Of a stretch of 64,000 nt of DNA, positions 1 to 14,300 are shown in pieces. The position numbers were made by a program, and so were the translations under genes. Source of the stretch: Branchiostoma floridae (taxonomy: Eukaryota; Chordata; Leptocardii; Amphioxiformes; Branchiostomatidae); NCBI RefSeq assembly GCF_000003815.2, contig NC_049979.1, positions 14,070,364 through 14,134,363 of the forward strand, in the 5' to 3' direction. Every line of letters starts with the position of its first letter. The first letter of the stretch is position 1. The notes beneath the pieces were generated by a model that worked only from the letters and a program-made list of their open reading frames with translations, was not told the DNA's origin and ran no database searches.

Positions 1-2389
1 TTTAGCACAAGTTGTTCATCAACGGTCGGTTACATGTAAGCTTAGCATACAGTTTTGTTTTGAATAGAAAATAGTAGATACGAAAAGGACATACTTGAGG
101 AAACGCATCTTCTTTGTCAATGTATTCCATGAAAGACTAAAGATGTTTATTTCTTTAAGTGTTTCCCACAGTGCGATTTTCCAATTTTGAGAATGAAAAC
201 GAAACCATTGTCATTGATCATTGGTTTGCAACTAGCCATCGTCATAATTTGCAATAGATATACCTGACTACTATACTAAAAAAGTCCTTTGACACTTTTT
301 ACACTAAAGGCATGTTGTTCATCCCTTGTTGTCGACGATGATTATTAAACAACATGCACAGTCATGGGCGGCGTGTCTGACCATGGCTTTATATATCAAA
401 CGTTGATCGGACCAATGTCGGAGGCGGGCTCTGAAGCTTATGTAACCATGTAAGGAACCTACGGCAGCATCGGTTCACTCTCACCTAACTTTGGAGAGGC
501 CTGTCGTTAGTATAACCGAAGAGAAGAGTCGCATGGCGATCAGATTCATGTAGTTACACCGCGTCCCAGCGGCGCGCTACCAACAGCTAAATGAATACAT
601 ACTGTATCAGCAAACTTATTACATATAGATACATCTACTAGTATACGTCCCGAGATATATAACGCCAATAAAACAAGCCAAGTGCCCTGTTATACATGTT
701 GTGCGACAGATCCAGCGTATGACAGTATCATAATGATCATAGTAAATAATTGATCGTAGCGGGCCTTACTCCATAACATTTTACTTCGTCTAACAGACTG
801 CGGCGATAAGGCCATGCTGGCTTGATTGTATATGGATGACACCATATGAGCACCCGAGAGCGTGTGAAGGAAAAAAAAATGAGCAAAAAAGGTTGCCCTC
901 ATTTTATGAAGTGGTCAATTTGCCACAAACGTTCCCATTGAATACTTGATGGCGTTCAACGTTTGTCGTTTCGCTTCGTAGATTTTTGATACAGTCAAAA
1001 TATGATACAATCCAATCTTCTTTATCTACTTTTTTATTTGGACGATATATAGACTGGATACTATCCAGTCTATATATATCTGTTCAATCTTAGTACGCTG
1101 CCTGTGCAAAGTGAATACGCCCTTCCGTTAACGTTACCTAACCACTGAAACGTTATACAGTATACTTGGCAAAACACGCCATTTTCTCTATCTTCCTTTC
1201 TTGCATGTTTCTTGTTACTACTCCGTACCTCGCCTAGTACAACCTCTGAAGTTCAACGAGGAAAACACTTAAGTTACGAGCTGAGATCGTCGAATGTAAA
1301 TTCTGGCCTCTCAATGGATCAATAGTGGCTTTTCGCAACGGAGCTGGCCGACTTTGTGATATTTTCTTTGATAGCTTGCCCTTTCCTATGACGGTAATAT
1401 CAGACAAAGGTTCTGCATTTTAAGTTCCTTTCTCATTGCTCCCAAAAGCACATCTGCGAGGATGCGTTTCACTACCAGCTAAAAGTCAAATGATACAATC
1501 ACCCAATCACAGGGCTCAATGTCACTGGGCCTTCCTGCTTCGTGCTGACAGTAATGGGCACTGCATTTGAAATAACCGTGTTTAACTTTAGGGAGACAGA
1601 TGTTCCCCTAGATTTAGGGACAATCTCGCAACGACAACGACCACCAGGGCATGCATTTTGACTTCTAAAAGAGCATACCAAATTCAACTAGCTCGATGTC
1701 CTCTCAAGATCTCAGCATTCCTTTATCCGTCTTTAAAGATTGCTTTGTTTTAACCTCCTTGGTTTCTATGCACGCAAATGCACACTGATAAAGAAATATA
1801 TGACGTCGCAAAGTGCACAATTCTGTTTATCAATATTTTGCAAAGTTAGATAACGTTAGGCTCATTTTGGTAGCCCTTTGAGTCCTTCAAAACTCGAAAT
1901 GAAAAAGGTACTGGGGAACAAATACCTCAAGGAGTTATATTACACAGTGACACACGAAACTTGACTTTCACTCTCACCCAGTTGAGTTGACTTCTGCGCG
2001 CGGAGGAATGTGGATTATACACAGAATCTTCTCAGCCAATCACAGAAGCGCTCTGTTCAGATAGCGGAAACTGATCTCCTGTGGCTGTTACTTCTGGACA
2101 TTGAGCCCCCTCTATAATACTGGCATTGTTTGTGACAAAACCGCACTGCTCTCGAATAACTATACTTTATTAATCATCAAGAATATTATAATAAAATGTA
2201 TTAACTTTTGTCCCGACGTCGTATCTTCTTTTACCTTTGCTATTTTTGCAAGGAAAGTGGGGAAGTCATATTTACTGGGAGGACAAATAGTTGCTGTAAG
2301 AGCCGAAGTCGTCTGTCAGATATCCTCCGGGAGCACAAATCTGCGCTGGTTGGACGTCTGCTCGGATTTTCCGCACTTTCTCTACCGAA
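1..2389. other. 5' flank and probable untranslated leader of FSTL1
   Basis: No protein family recognised on either strand. Contains the hairpin at 1045-1077. The FSTL1 transcription start is presumably in the last few hundred bases, but no convincing TATA or initiator was identified. Confidence 0.6.
1045..1077. repeat. Perfect 16-bp hairpin with one-base loop
   Basis: ATATATAGACTGGATA, C, TATCCAGTCTATATAT. No T-run that would make it a terminator. Upstream of FSTL1; function unknown. Confidence 0.8.
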
Positions 2390-2392
2390 ATG
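2390..2392 (+). CDS. FSTL1: FSTL1 coding exon 1 (start codon only)
   Basis: The ATG is the last codon of a mainly untranslated exon, directly followed by the donor GTGAGT at 2393. Joining it to 2551 gives M-K-A-G-V-V-L-A, a good signal peptide, which is why this start was chosen. The transcription start upstream is not determined. Confidence 0.75.
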
Positions 2393-5300
2393 GTGAGTTT
2401 AGAACTCTTTTTTCCAGTTACAGACTAGATGTATGGCTGGTGTAGCTGGAGATCTGCGTGATTGGAAGGGAAAAGCTATGGTTCTGTGGTGAATTCGCGT
2501 GTTGTTGTTGTTGGCGGGCCGGATGCTGACTTGTTCCCTTGTCCTTGCAGAAAGCCGGGGTTGTGCTCGCCGCAGCGGTGCTGCTGGTGGTGTGTGAGGC
2601 GGTAAGTTTGGGCCAGCAGCGCTTATCTACCAACTTTTACCATGATTTTGCAACTGTTACCTCCTCACTATGACCAGATATCGCTCATAGGAAATATTTG
2701 TTGTGATTAAAAAGGAGAATAAAAGCACGTAAGCAAGAGTCAGTCGTAAAGAAAGATCTCTGGTTCCAAAATTGCTGCCGACACGTTCCGGCGAAATCAC
2801 AGATCCGAGAAGTGTTATTGTTCTTAATCTCCATGCAGATCCTACAATGGCATAAAATAGTACCAAACTGGCCAAGGAGTGTAGTCAGCCAAGAGGTGTC
2901 CATTTGCCATGTAGACAAACACACTCCTAAGCCGGCTTCACTCCTCTGGTAGCTTTTGATACTATCTTATGCTACCGTAGGATCTGCTTGGAGATTAATT
3001 GTTCTGTCCCCGTCTTCAAAGTCTCCGTATGTTCAAAGAGGAAGGGAGGAATTACTGAAATATTTATTGTCGCTGCTTTGTGTAGATTCAGAAGTGTTCA
3101 ACCTGATTCACAAAGTAATGCATAGGAATTTAGATGTGTAAAAAAATAAGTAAAAAGACGAAGTACCGTAAAAGTAAAAGTCATTCTCTGCTGGGACTGG
3201 GAGTTTGACGGCCTTGTTAGTTGTCATCAAGGGCATAAATTTCACAAAAAACGATGACTCGGCACGAAAAAAAATTATTATGGTCTATTATGGTCTTGGT
3301 ACAACAGGACAGGAAACTTGGTGAGTACGTGCTATTTATCCATGCGAAACAAAGAAGACCTTGTACGATTACCAAAAAAAAAGAAAGCTGGCAGCTGATA
3401 TGCAAGCTGGTATAAATCAACTCAGACTTAAAAATGTTTCTGAAATCTTCTATCAGATGAGAATATGGCATTGCTCAAAGCTTCACAATTACAGGACTCA
3501 TGCTTTCTCACACATAATTGATGTACCACCACAGTCAAAGTTTGCCTATATTGCTTTATGGATTGCTGTTATATTTTCCATAAACTTCATCAAGTTCATG
3601 TAGTATATCTTAGTATTGGTTTGAAAAAAGGGTGCTCTTTCTTTTTTAAACTTTGCAAAAAAAGAAGAAGTACAGCACTCCACCCACCTAACCTCATACT
3701 CAGACCTGTAATTTCCTGTTGCTGGACAGCTAGATCAACAGATGTCAGACACAAGCCAAATATTACTTTTACTTGAACTGAAGCTAGCTATATACAACAG
3801 TGCTAGGGCCTGTGATGTGTCATGAGATCTTTCTTATTCCTAAGAACCTAAGCTGTACAGGAAGGTTAGAGTTGAGTATGTTGGGCTTACACCCGCAGCC
3901 AGACAAACAGGAAAGGCAGAACAGATGTGATCCCTCATGGGTGCAAACAATGGGGCCTGACTTGTTGCTGATTTGGAGCGCAGTTGGCAAACTCAGCACT
4001 AATCGGGAAGTATATCCTCTGGGCATCTCTTTCCAGGGAGCTGTGTGATATTTCATCTTCCTCTGTAGATTTGTAAATCTTTCATCAATAGAGAGGGAGG
4101 AGACTTTTCTCAGCTGGCATATCCTGAAGCTAATGAATTGCCATGGCCAGTAGAACATATCCTGATTAATTGGTGTCTCTGTAAAAGGGTAACTCCTCTG
4201 CACATTACATGCTCTATCCTGTTGTCTGACTTAAGAGATAAGCCACAAGAAAGGTGATTCATAGATATCTTGAAAATAGTGAAATAATTCAGGTTTTGTA
4301 CCTCACTACCTAGTGTTGTGCATGCATGTTCCACATGGTACTGTAGTACTGCATGGTAGTACTGTATGTCTTTGTCATTTCAAGTACATTGTGTAGATCA
4401 TTCAATGATTCACACTTCAGATTGTTTTATATGTAGACATATTTCATTTATGTGGTGACACAGTTACATACATCAGTATCATGATTAATAGATGTGTTTT
4501 GTATATCTCCATCAGTTTTATTCATGTATGAGAAAAATGGGTCGCCTACTGGTTATCTTGTGTTTACATGTGCTGTTTGCTGTTCAAGCAGACTGTAGAT
4601 ACTGCAGGTCCTTTTCCCATTGACCTTATTGCAAACAGGCTACCCTTGCAAACATTCAAAACCTGGCAAGTATCTGTGAACAATGATGAACAGATTTTGC
4701 CATATCCAAGTAAGAGTATTACCCACTGTGCTATGCTAACAAAAAAGAAAGCTGTACAAGTGAACCCTGTGTTCAGAGTCAGAACTGAGGAAGACCAGAG
4801 TTGACAATGACCTTTCCTATGTTCTATTTTGAAGTTGTCAGCCATTCTGATGCATGGCATGGAGAATATTCAGCCAATCTCTACACTACAGCCATGTAAA
4901 AATGAAGTTATACTTTCTTGTCTAGTATATCATGCACATCTATGCAACGCCTTAATGAATGTCAAGCTTTGGTTACTTGTGTTGTGGGTTTCATGACAAA
5001 AGCAGGTTGTAATTTATTCAGCATACAGCAAGGACCATAATTTCCAAGTAAAAAAATCAAATAGGCATGTTACAACATTGATAATGGACATGTGGGTTAT
5101 TCCTGAGTAGAAGTCTGGTCTGAATGTTTGTTTCCTTGCATGTGTACTTGGAAAGGGTGGCCATGAATTATTCTCCAAGTTGAGGTTTCTCCAAGTAGAA
5201 GTTTGGGGGGATAGTAGTCCCATGAAAGGAGGCAGCTGCAAGAAATCCCAACCACTACAATCTCCCCACTGAAACCTCTGCTTGGAGGATTAGTCTTGAA

Positions 5301-8300
5301 TAGGCAGTCTTGCAATTGTCTGGGCACACTAAGATGAGCAGTAAATTATGCAGACCTCACTGTATACATTGTACATTCCTCCCCTTTCTGATGGTTGATA
5401 TATTGACATCAAAGTTGGAACAATTGAAACATGTATAAATATATGGTACTGTATGTTTTAAATAGAGGTTAAATATTCACATTCACATGACATTGGTTTC
5501 ATTTTCACACATAACTTCATAAGTCTACAAGTATGTATTTTTGTGCTACAGTGTTTCAATACAAACTTAAAGCGCTGAAACCGAGCCTTTCCACTCCTAC
5601 AGTGAACATAAATCCATGCGAAAAGAAATAAATTTACAGTTGAGTTAGCCTAGAAGGTTTTTTCAGCTTGTGAATACAGGTTTAGTAGAGGCATCAAGGT
5701 GCTTTTGTATGTATGTTTGCTTAAAATCTGACTCCTGGACAGCCTCAGTCTGTGACATTACAAGGGTGGCGCTGGTACCAGGAAAATTTATCGTATGCTA
5801 TACATGTACATGTACATAATAACATATGCTCTATGCCAAAGCAGAAGACAGACATGACAAGCTACTGCTAGATGCCTGTGTAAGGCAAGTGTGTTGCTCC
5901 ACAGGGCACTATAGAGTGATGTTTGTGGATGAAATAAACAAGATTACAGTTTTGTAGTCAAGAGAACGGATTGTGGCAGATATCACTAGCGACAGCTAGA
6001 AATTCAAACACGTTTAGGTGATTGAAAATCAATGATAAGGTACTTAGCTGTGTTCGGAACTAATCAATAGAAGTGGACTATAAAGCAATTAGAATTGCGC
6101 TGCCATTTCAAGGAAAGAATAGCAAGGAGCTTGAAGGAGGTAACCTTAAAAGTTGTTATATCTATCATGTGCACCACTTTATTCCTGTGACAGTGTTCAT
6201 TTTGCTTTATATGTAGTTACATTTAGATATATGCACTTACCTGGGTTTAAGCTGTTAGTTAGGGGTCATCTCAGACTCTCCTGCTATAAGGAAAAAAAAA
6301 TCAGGGATAGTACTGTTAATGCAGAAACTTTCGCGGCAGTTTAATGTTCACGGTTTTCGCGGTGGCCACTTCACCGTGAACTTAAAACCACCGCGAACAT
6401 TTTTCCATGGCAGTAAGAGACTACAGTGCATGGTGCTACCGCGAACTTAAAACCACAGTGAAAAGTCCTTTTATCCGCTACCGCGAAATTAAATCCCCGC
6501 AAACTTAAATGCATTTACAGTAACTATCTAGCTAAGCAGACAATTTTCCAACCAGGGTGATGCTTATGCTGATGTGTGCCCCTGTTGTGGTCTTATTTAA
6601 ACATGTTTAAACAGGAACTGTACTGGCCCACCAAAGTCTCAGGTTTTGAAGCTGCAATCAACAAGACAGTCTTCCAAATGTCAAGGTGAAGGTTGTATAA
6701 TTAGTTGATAGAGTGGTGCTTAGGATTGGAATGCTGTTTTGCAGGGGAGTTCCCAAGGGTCTTACATACAGAGGACACCCTATGATTCAGACTTTTGCTG
6801 AAAAAAAGTTTTAATGTCAGCTGTGTGGCACAGAGGGCTGGTTAGATTCCAATCTTACTGTGCTGTGCTGCTCTATCATTAACCTATTTGGGGTAATATT
6901 GATTTATAGACCTTCCCAAATTGAATGGCCTGATTCCTGGTAGAAGTCTGAAATGTCGTTGGAAATATATGGGCGACAGCCTTCTTTCTCATTTTTATCA
7001 GTCAAATGCTAAAGGTGTGCATCAATAACAAACAACCATACATCAAGTCAAATCTACGCAGTCCAGTCTGAAGATTTCTGCCCTGTAATAAAAGAGCAAA
7101 TTAGATGGTAGAATGGCCTGTCTTTCTTCATGATGAAGGACGTATCATTAGGAATCCTTGAGTCATGAAAAGTTTGAAAATGTGGTCCACCCTGCTGCCA
7201 AGTCCCCTGGGTATAGAACCTGTTCTGCTGCTAAATAATTGTTTTTTACAAATCAATTTGTCACAGCTGAGGAGGCTGCCACCCAAGGGAAGAGCTCCTC
7301 CTCAGACCAAGAAATCTTAATGATTTTCTGTCAGCTCCAACTACAACTGCTTATCTCAGCAGAAATTTCTTCATATATCAAAATCCAACTACTATGCTAT
7401 GCTTGCTGAAGCTTACATAGGGAACATTTGGGACTGATTAAACCCGAGGGAAGTGGCATGCTTGTAATTTTATTTTACAATGCAATTAATTGATAGTCTG
7501 CTGCAAATATAACTATCTATTTGCAGGCATGAACAGATCTACATGTCACTATAGGACTTTCTGACACAACAGTGTTGCACTAGCACTCATAATGATGATT
7601 TACTCAACAGTTGGATGTAGATATGTCCTGGCATTTGTCTGCATTTTAGTACCCGTATCTTATTAATTCATCCATTTTACAAAACTTTTATAAGGAAAGG
7701 TAAATTTATCATGCTCTATGCAGCAAGGAGACTATTTACATGAAATAAAATTGATGTTCTTTCCAGTGGAACCAGGGATTACGTATATGTTGCCAAAGAT
7801 GCATGCTCTGAGATGCAGATCAGGTAAGCACAACAAGCCATGGCTGGGAGGCATGAGATAATTGCACTATCTCATGCTGCAGCACTAATGGTTTGTAATT
7901 GAGTTATGGTTGACTGTACAGAGTTAGGAGACATACAGCCCCAAACCTATCATTTGGGTGTCTGTCATGCTGGTCGGTCATTGAACACACTGTCTCACTA
8001 ATTTATTTGCTCAGTCCACCTTATTTTGCATTTGTTTATGTTCCTTACAGAAATTAAAGAGTAGGGCTACAAAGAGAGAGATTGAAGAAAATGAGTAGAA
8101 AGATCGATAATTACGTCCTACTTCACATACAGGGCAGTATATCAAGGACTCTTGGAGCACTGGTATGGTCCTGAGTGTACTTGAACATTAAAAGTAAAGA
8201 TGTGTAGCCTATGACCTAGTACTACTCAGTAAACCAACACTATTTCTTATACGTGTACAGCGGATTTGTCTTTGGTTGCATAGCTTTATCCCTAGTGACA

Positions 8301-11300
8301 TCAAAGAGGAAGAAAAAAGTCCCTTTTTATTTTAACCTTCTTTGTTACATGCATATTTATAAAAACTGTGACCAAAATACCCTGACCTGGTTACAGGAGC
8401 CTAGAGAGACTTTGCACTGGTAATTCCTAATTAGTGTCCAAATCCCTTTGTTTAACTCATGGCCGCTCCAAGATGCCCTTCCTGTAAGTGTTGTGTTTTC
8501 CAGTTTTGAAGTCCCTTGCTACTAAAAACCACAGTGTGGTAACAACATAAATGCACCTTTGTAACATTGCAACATTTGGGGCCTGCCAGTAAAAATGTTC
8601 ATCATGAATCATTTTGAGGTCAAGGAACTGCCAAGGAAGACCAACAGCTGGGCAGGAGCTTGATATCTTCCATACTGCCCTGGTTCCTTTCTCTTTGTAA
8701 CCTGACCTTAGAAATTTGTGGTTGTTTGACAAAGGTTGGCTTTGTGACAATGGGCAACTTATTTTATACAAATAGATTTAATTGGCCACCTTAGATTGCA
8801 AGTCAGATGATATGGGGAGCATATGGCATACATGTATTAGTGAAGTATTTCTGCAATCTAACTTCATAAGGGCATTGTCTAAAAGGAGACTGAAGACAGA
8901 AATGTGACCTCAGCCCACACAATTAACTCTTTGGGATTCTTTGGTCTTGGCCTTGACACTCTACAGTGTGGGTGGGATGTCATGTCATTGTTAGTTTATC
9001 TGTGGCTGTCACAATATGTTGTATGGCAGGATTTTCAGCAAAGCTCTGATGGAACCAGTTATCAACAAGTCCTCTGTTCCAGAAAGACCCTTAATTTGCT
9101 ATCACACATGGCAATGTGACCTGGCCCATAACATTCCTGCTAACTAATTACCTTTCAAGTAAGTTTCTGTATGCAACTGAACTTGGTCACATCAAGGGTT
9201 GCCTCAAGGGAAATATTATATGCTGGACCTCACTGTTTAAGTTAATTAACGTTGCATAGAGGAATGGGTTGTATGAAAATCCATAGCCCACTTGAAATAA
9301 GCTCATTGACGTCTATGAAATGATTTATTAGGAACCTTTTTATTTCCACCTATAAATAAATGCTATTTCCTTAGATTTGGATTTGGTTATGTGGATATCA
9401 GTTGTAAGCTTATGACATTATAATGTTGATGTGTAGGTATATATCTGACCTTTCACAATCCTGGCAGATCTGGGTTAGAGTATTAGTCATCCAATCAACC
9501 AGTAAGGCTGTCTTCCCATCTACCCATAAAATGTAAAGGAGGAGAGTGTTATTTCGCTAGTTCTGGCAGAAAACCATAATTCTCTCTAGACAAATGCCTG
9601 AAGTACAGACGTGCGACAGTTCTGTAATTGTGATGATAAAACATAAGCTCCGAGGTCACCATTTGGGGCATACAATGGTCTCCACCAGTTTGAACCTGCT
9701 CTGTCGGGGTAGTGATCATCTACAACCTTTGACCAAATGTACAATGTGGCAAATAAACCATTTTTTAATGCAATTAATAAACTTTCTATTGTTCTATAAT
9801 ATTTACCGGTATGTATATAAAGGAGATCTCCCTTAAGTCCCTTAAGGCAGCCAAGACATTGTGAAAATCCTGAGTACAAAAATGACAGAATGTTTGAATA
9901 ATTCAGCAATGAGAAAGTCAGGAAAGCCATACAATATATCTTTAGGTTATTTTCCATGTACTACCATTTTTTCAATCACAAGCATTATGTGGTTCCCAAT
10001 GCCTGTTGTTCCCCCTTTGTAGAAGTCTCTCAGAAACTTTTGTAGGAATTACAGTGCACATACAATCACCATGCATGTATTATGGCGCCAGGAACAACTG
10101 TAAGTATAATGTACTGTGGGAATAAGTGGGACACCACAATGACTAACTGACCCGCAGGGCGTCTACATTCATCAGTATCCCTGCATTGATGTGCAGGATG
10201 CCCAGCTTATTATATCTGGAGGGTTAGCGAAGCATGTGTAATGCCTGGTGGAGCATCTCATTCTGATAGGATTTTTGCCCTTGTGGGACTTTGCTCTTAG
10301 ACAGGAATTTCACAAAGGAGGACTTGCATCTGCATGTTATACATGTAGGCCAGGTGCTTTGTGCCTGGAATTGCCGCCTACAATGCATGTCATCAAGTGA
10401 CACAAGTATCACCTCTTCTGTATGATTTGTATCAGTTCCTCGCAGTTAGGCTGGTAAGCGTGTGTCTTATGCAATTTAAGTTGTATATCCTAGGAAAATA
10501 AATGTAGCCGTGCTTTTATGTGATCATCAATCCTTTTCCTGAGGACAGTTACATTAACTTTTGTGTGTCATACAAGAATTGATCTGTAAATCTTTTTTGT
10601 TTCTGTTGGTTTAGGTATTCTAAGCAGGTTAGGACTACTATTAGTACTAAATGTGATGTGCTTTTTTTTCTCAGGATCAGAATGGACAGTCAATCCACAC
10701 AAATGATTTGGTTTCTGTTGTACTAACTCCAGTCTTCCAGACACAAATAGGAGAAACCTCTTATTTATTTTCTGGTGGGATATATAGCTACACAATTTTT
10801 TATATAATTTTATAGAGAAGGAATAATTGATATGGGATTAAAAAAACTTGGAGTCAATAATTGGATACATTTCAGTGGTAGCAGAAACCCTGAATAGGGT
10901 TGGATTTCCCCTGTCATGTTTTACCAACATCAACAAAGTGCTACCTCCCTGTCTCCCAGTGTGTGCTGTCACAACAGTCAGATGAAGTCTGACCCTTGTA
11001 CAGCCAAGCCACCAGTTTGAAGTTTGTAGTGCCTTTATGTTGTTGCAATAGAGCTTGGCGCACCAGTGTTATATTCCAATGTTGGCTGGTATCCCATTTG
11101 TTGTGCGCCACTGTACCCTAACTTCTGGATTGCAAGGTCTGGACCCAGTTAACCCTGCCACCCTCCTGATCAGCAGTAGTCCCATTTTATGAGGTTGATC
11201 ATGCTCATTTCTTTCAATGGCTGACTGTCAGACTCAAGACAGAGCTAAGAAGCAAGGCAAGAAAGTTAGAAAACAAGAAAGAGAAGGTTAATTCAGCAAA

Positions 11301-14300
11301 TGTTCTCTATATTCCTTAGGCCTCGTTCCTGATGCAAAAATCCAAATGGTTTTATCCGTTTTGCATAAAAATCCGACAGCAAAGTTTGCATTTTGCATTC
11401 ATGTATATATACTATACACATAGTGTAATGATTGAAATTGTCATGATGAATATGAACCACTGCTTCTCCCTATGTTGCTAAAATGTTAACAGTTCTTAGT
11501 TAAAAACAAAGTAATCAAGAATAATTTTATCTAAAGTATTCCTTTTTGTTCTTGCCCTGCCTGACACTTACCTTGAGGTTGCATGTTGTGATATTACTAG
11601 CACCATCATTCCTGTGCCCCAGGCTGCCAAAGCAGGCCCATGTTTCAATGTGAGGCCATAACTGCTGGAGATCTCCCTTTGGCCTCATGCCCAAGGTTCC
11701 CAATGGAACATTCTCCCTGCAATCTTATTTAGAAGTGCCTATAACATTTCTGTCTGGTAGACAGTACTTTCACCCTGGTGACTTTGCAGAAGAGAGTACC
11801 ATTGTTGTGTCTTCACATATCAGGCACCAGTACACTTCTGGGGATCAGATGGGTGGTGTTGGTTACAAACACTGCTAAATAACAGGTCTTCTATTGGATT
11901 GAATTTGGCAGAAGTACTGGTATTGCCAAATACTTTTGACATTTTTAGATATAAAAACAAATCAAAGTGGCTGTGTAACATTTTCCTTTGAAATGTGTCC
12001 TAAAAAGGGGTTTATTGGCAGGATCATATGTGGGCAGGAATATTAGGGTGAAACTACTTTCCAGACTTAAGTCATGACCAANNNNNNNNNNNNNNNNNNN
12101 NNNNNNNNNNNNNNNNNNNNNNNNNNNNNNNNNNNNNNNNNNNNNNNNNNNNNNNNNNNNNNNNNNNNNNNNNNNNNNNNNTTTTCATCTGGAGCCTTTT
12201 CATTCCTGATAAGGTGCCTCGAGACAGGAAGGATGTTTTGCTTAGCACTAATACAAACATGGAGTCTGTGTTGCTGATATGTTGTACATTTTGTACTTCT
12301 CCCTTGGCAGAAAGTGCCTGAGGTGAAACCTGATGTGTGTGCCAACGTGATGTGTGGGGCAGGCAGGGAGTGCACAGAGAAGGATGGAGAGCCAACCTGC
12401 ATCTGTATAAGGGTAGGTATATATCTTCATACATGTAATGGGATACATGCATCCAGCCGATATGCGGCAAGAAGGATGGGAGGTAAAAAGTGCAGATAAC
12501 AATTTATCAGAAAAAATAGCTGTGAGAAGGAATGGGATGCAAAATGTATGGGTTACCACCCTTTTAGTAATAGTCTTACCATAAATCCAGCATGCTAATA
12601 ATAGTAATATGGATCTTAATCAGTTAATGATGATATTGTATGAGCAAGGTACAACAAAATACCTTCGCTTTGCAGATTTCCTTTTCTGAAGTTTATATAT
12701 ATTTTATGAAGGAGCCATAAACCCCAGTGCAGGGTGTCGTGGATCCCATTCAATCCATCCTATATTTTGCATTCACTTTGCCAAGTTCCGCATATGAAAC
12801 TCTGTGCACAGAATGGCAAATTGTGCATACCAACGTTTGAGCAGAGAATACTAGACTGTTTTGTTTAGATATTGAAGGATTTACGGTAAGTGCAAATTTC
12901 AATACGTACCCGAAAGGCAACAATTGACAGGGGCATGTAACCATCCTTCTTATTTCTTGTGATAAACAGACTTTTACCAAAAGATCCATATTTTACACCC
13001 ATCAGAAATGCCCCAACCACAACAAGCCTGTCTGTGGCAGCAATGCCAAATCTTACGTGAACCACTGTGAGCTGCACAAGCACGCCTGCGAGGCCGGGAT
13101 CAAGATCCAGATCAAGTACAGCGGGAAGTGCAAGGAAGGGGAAGGTAGGGCAAACTAGTTTTCCTGTTCTTCTGTTAACCCTCTGACCTTGGAGATGGAG
13201 ATGATTCAATTATTGTGAATATATTTGTAAAGGTTGCGACATACAGTTCTGGTGCCGTGACAATGTATGCATCAGAACTGAGAATGGCCTCATATGTATG
13301 CATTAGCGCAAATTTATGGAAGTCCGCCAATCACTCTGTAAGAACTTTTCTGGAACTGTATCATTGATCAGAGTTAATGAGGCCGTCTAGAGGGTAGAGT
13401 GTAAAAGAGAGAGAATGTGGAGCCCACGAGACACCAGTCATCTGCTCAAGAGCACATAATGGTGATTAACGTCACATCCATGGTCTGATGAAATGATGGC
13501 TGACCTCTGCCCTTTGGAGATATTAAGGAGCTGAGCCAGATGTGTTCGTTAAGATGAGGATTAATGGACCAAAGTCGTCCATCATGGCNNNNNNNNNNNN
13601 NNNNNNNNNNNNNNNNNNNNNNNNNNNNNNNNNNNNNNNNNNNNNNNNNNNNNNNNNNNNNNNNNNNNNNNNNNNNNNNNNNNNNNNNNNNNNNNNNNNN
13701 NNNNNNTGCAAGAGCCATATAACTTCTGTCAGCTTGCAAAAAGTGAGCAAATTTAGTTGCTGCAGTCATAATTAATTGCTGCTGCTATGCTGGCAAGCAG
13801 TACTAATGCTTATTTGACACTGCTCTTGTAATTCTAAGATTCATGTAACCAGTTTTCTTGAGCTTGGAATCCCAAAATTGGACATAAGTCTTTATGAGGA
13901 TCTGTCGATATTTAGAAGAACAGTTACAGATCATACTCATGCCATTTCCTAAATGAGCCAGGTTCATGCCCCCACCTGATATGGATGTACTGTGCCATAG
14001 TCATGTGACCATAATGATGTTATCTGGAAAATATTACAATTTTAAGAAATATAGGATAGCCAGACAAATCTACCCAGGTTTAAGTCTACCCAAGGACTTG
14101 AGCTACCCTAGATTCTTTGTGGTTTTGATGAAGAAGTGAAATTGAGAAGTTTAGAGTAAGATATTCAAGCCAAGTCACATGAATGAATCTGAAATGACAG
14201 CATGCTGTACTTTTGTGGTTGTCACAAATACGATAAGAAAACTATGTGGCACTTTGCAGAGCACTTTAGCCTGGGGCTGTCCCATGAAAATCAAACTAAC

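Larger units (their letters stand above)
2602..12310 (+). other. FSTL1 intron 2 (9.7 kb)
   Basis: Separates the signal-peptide exon from the first cysteine module. Holds MITEs at 2825, 5171 and 6311 and a gap of 100 N at 12082-12181. No further exon or gene recognised. Confidence 0.8.

Noticed and set aside
1045..1077. Hairpin considered as a transcription terminator
   Set aside because: No trailing T-run and eukaryotic context; kept only as a palindrome.
12067..12499. Frames in several directions around FSTL1 exon 3
   Set aside because: Only the short plus-strand exon 12311-12412 has splice sites and follistatin cysteines; the rest are shadows or cross a gap.
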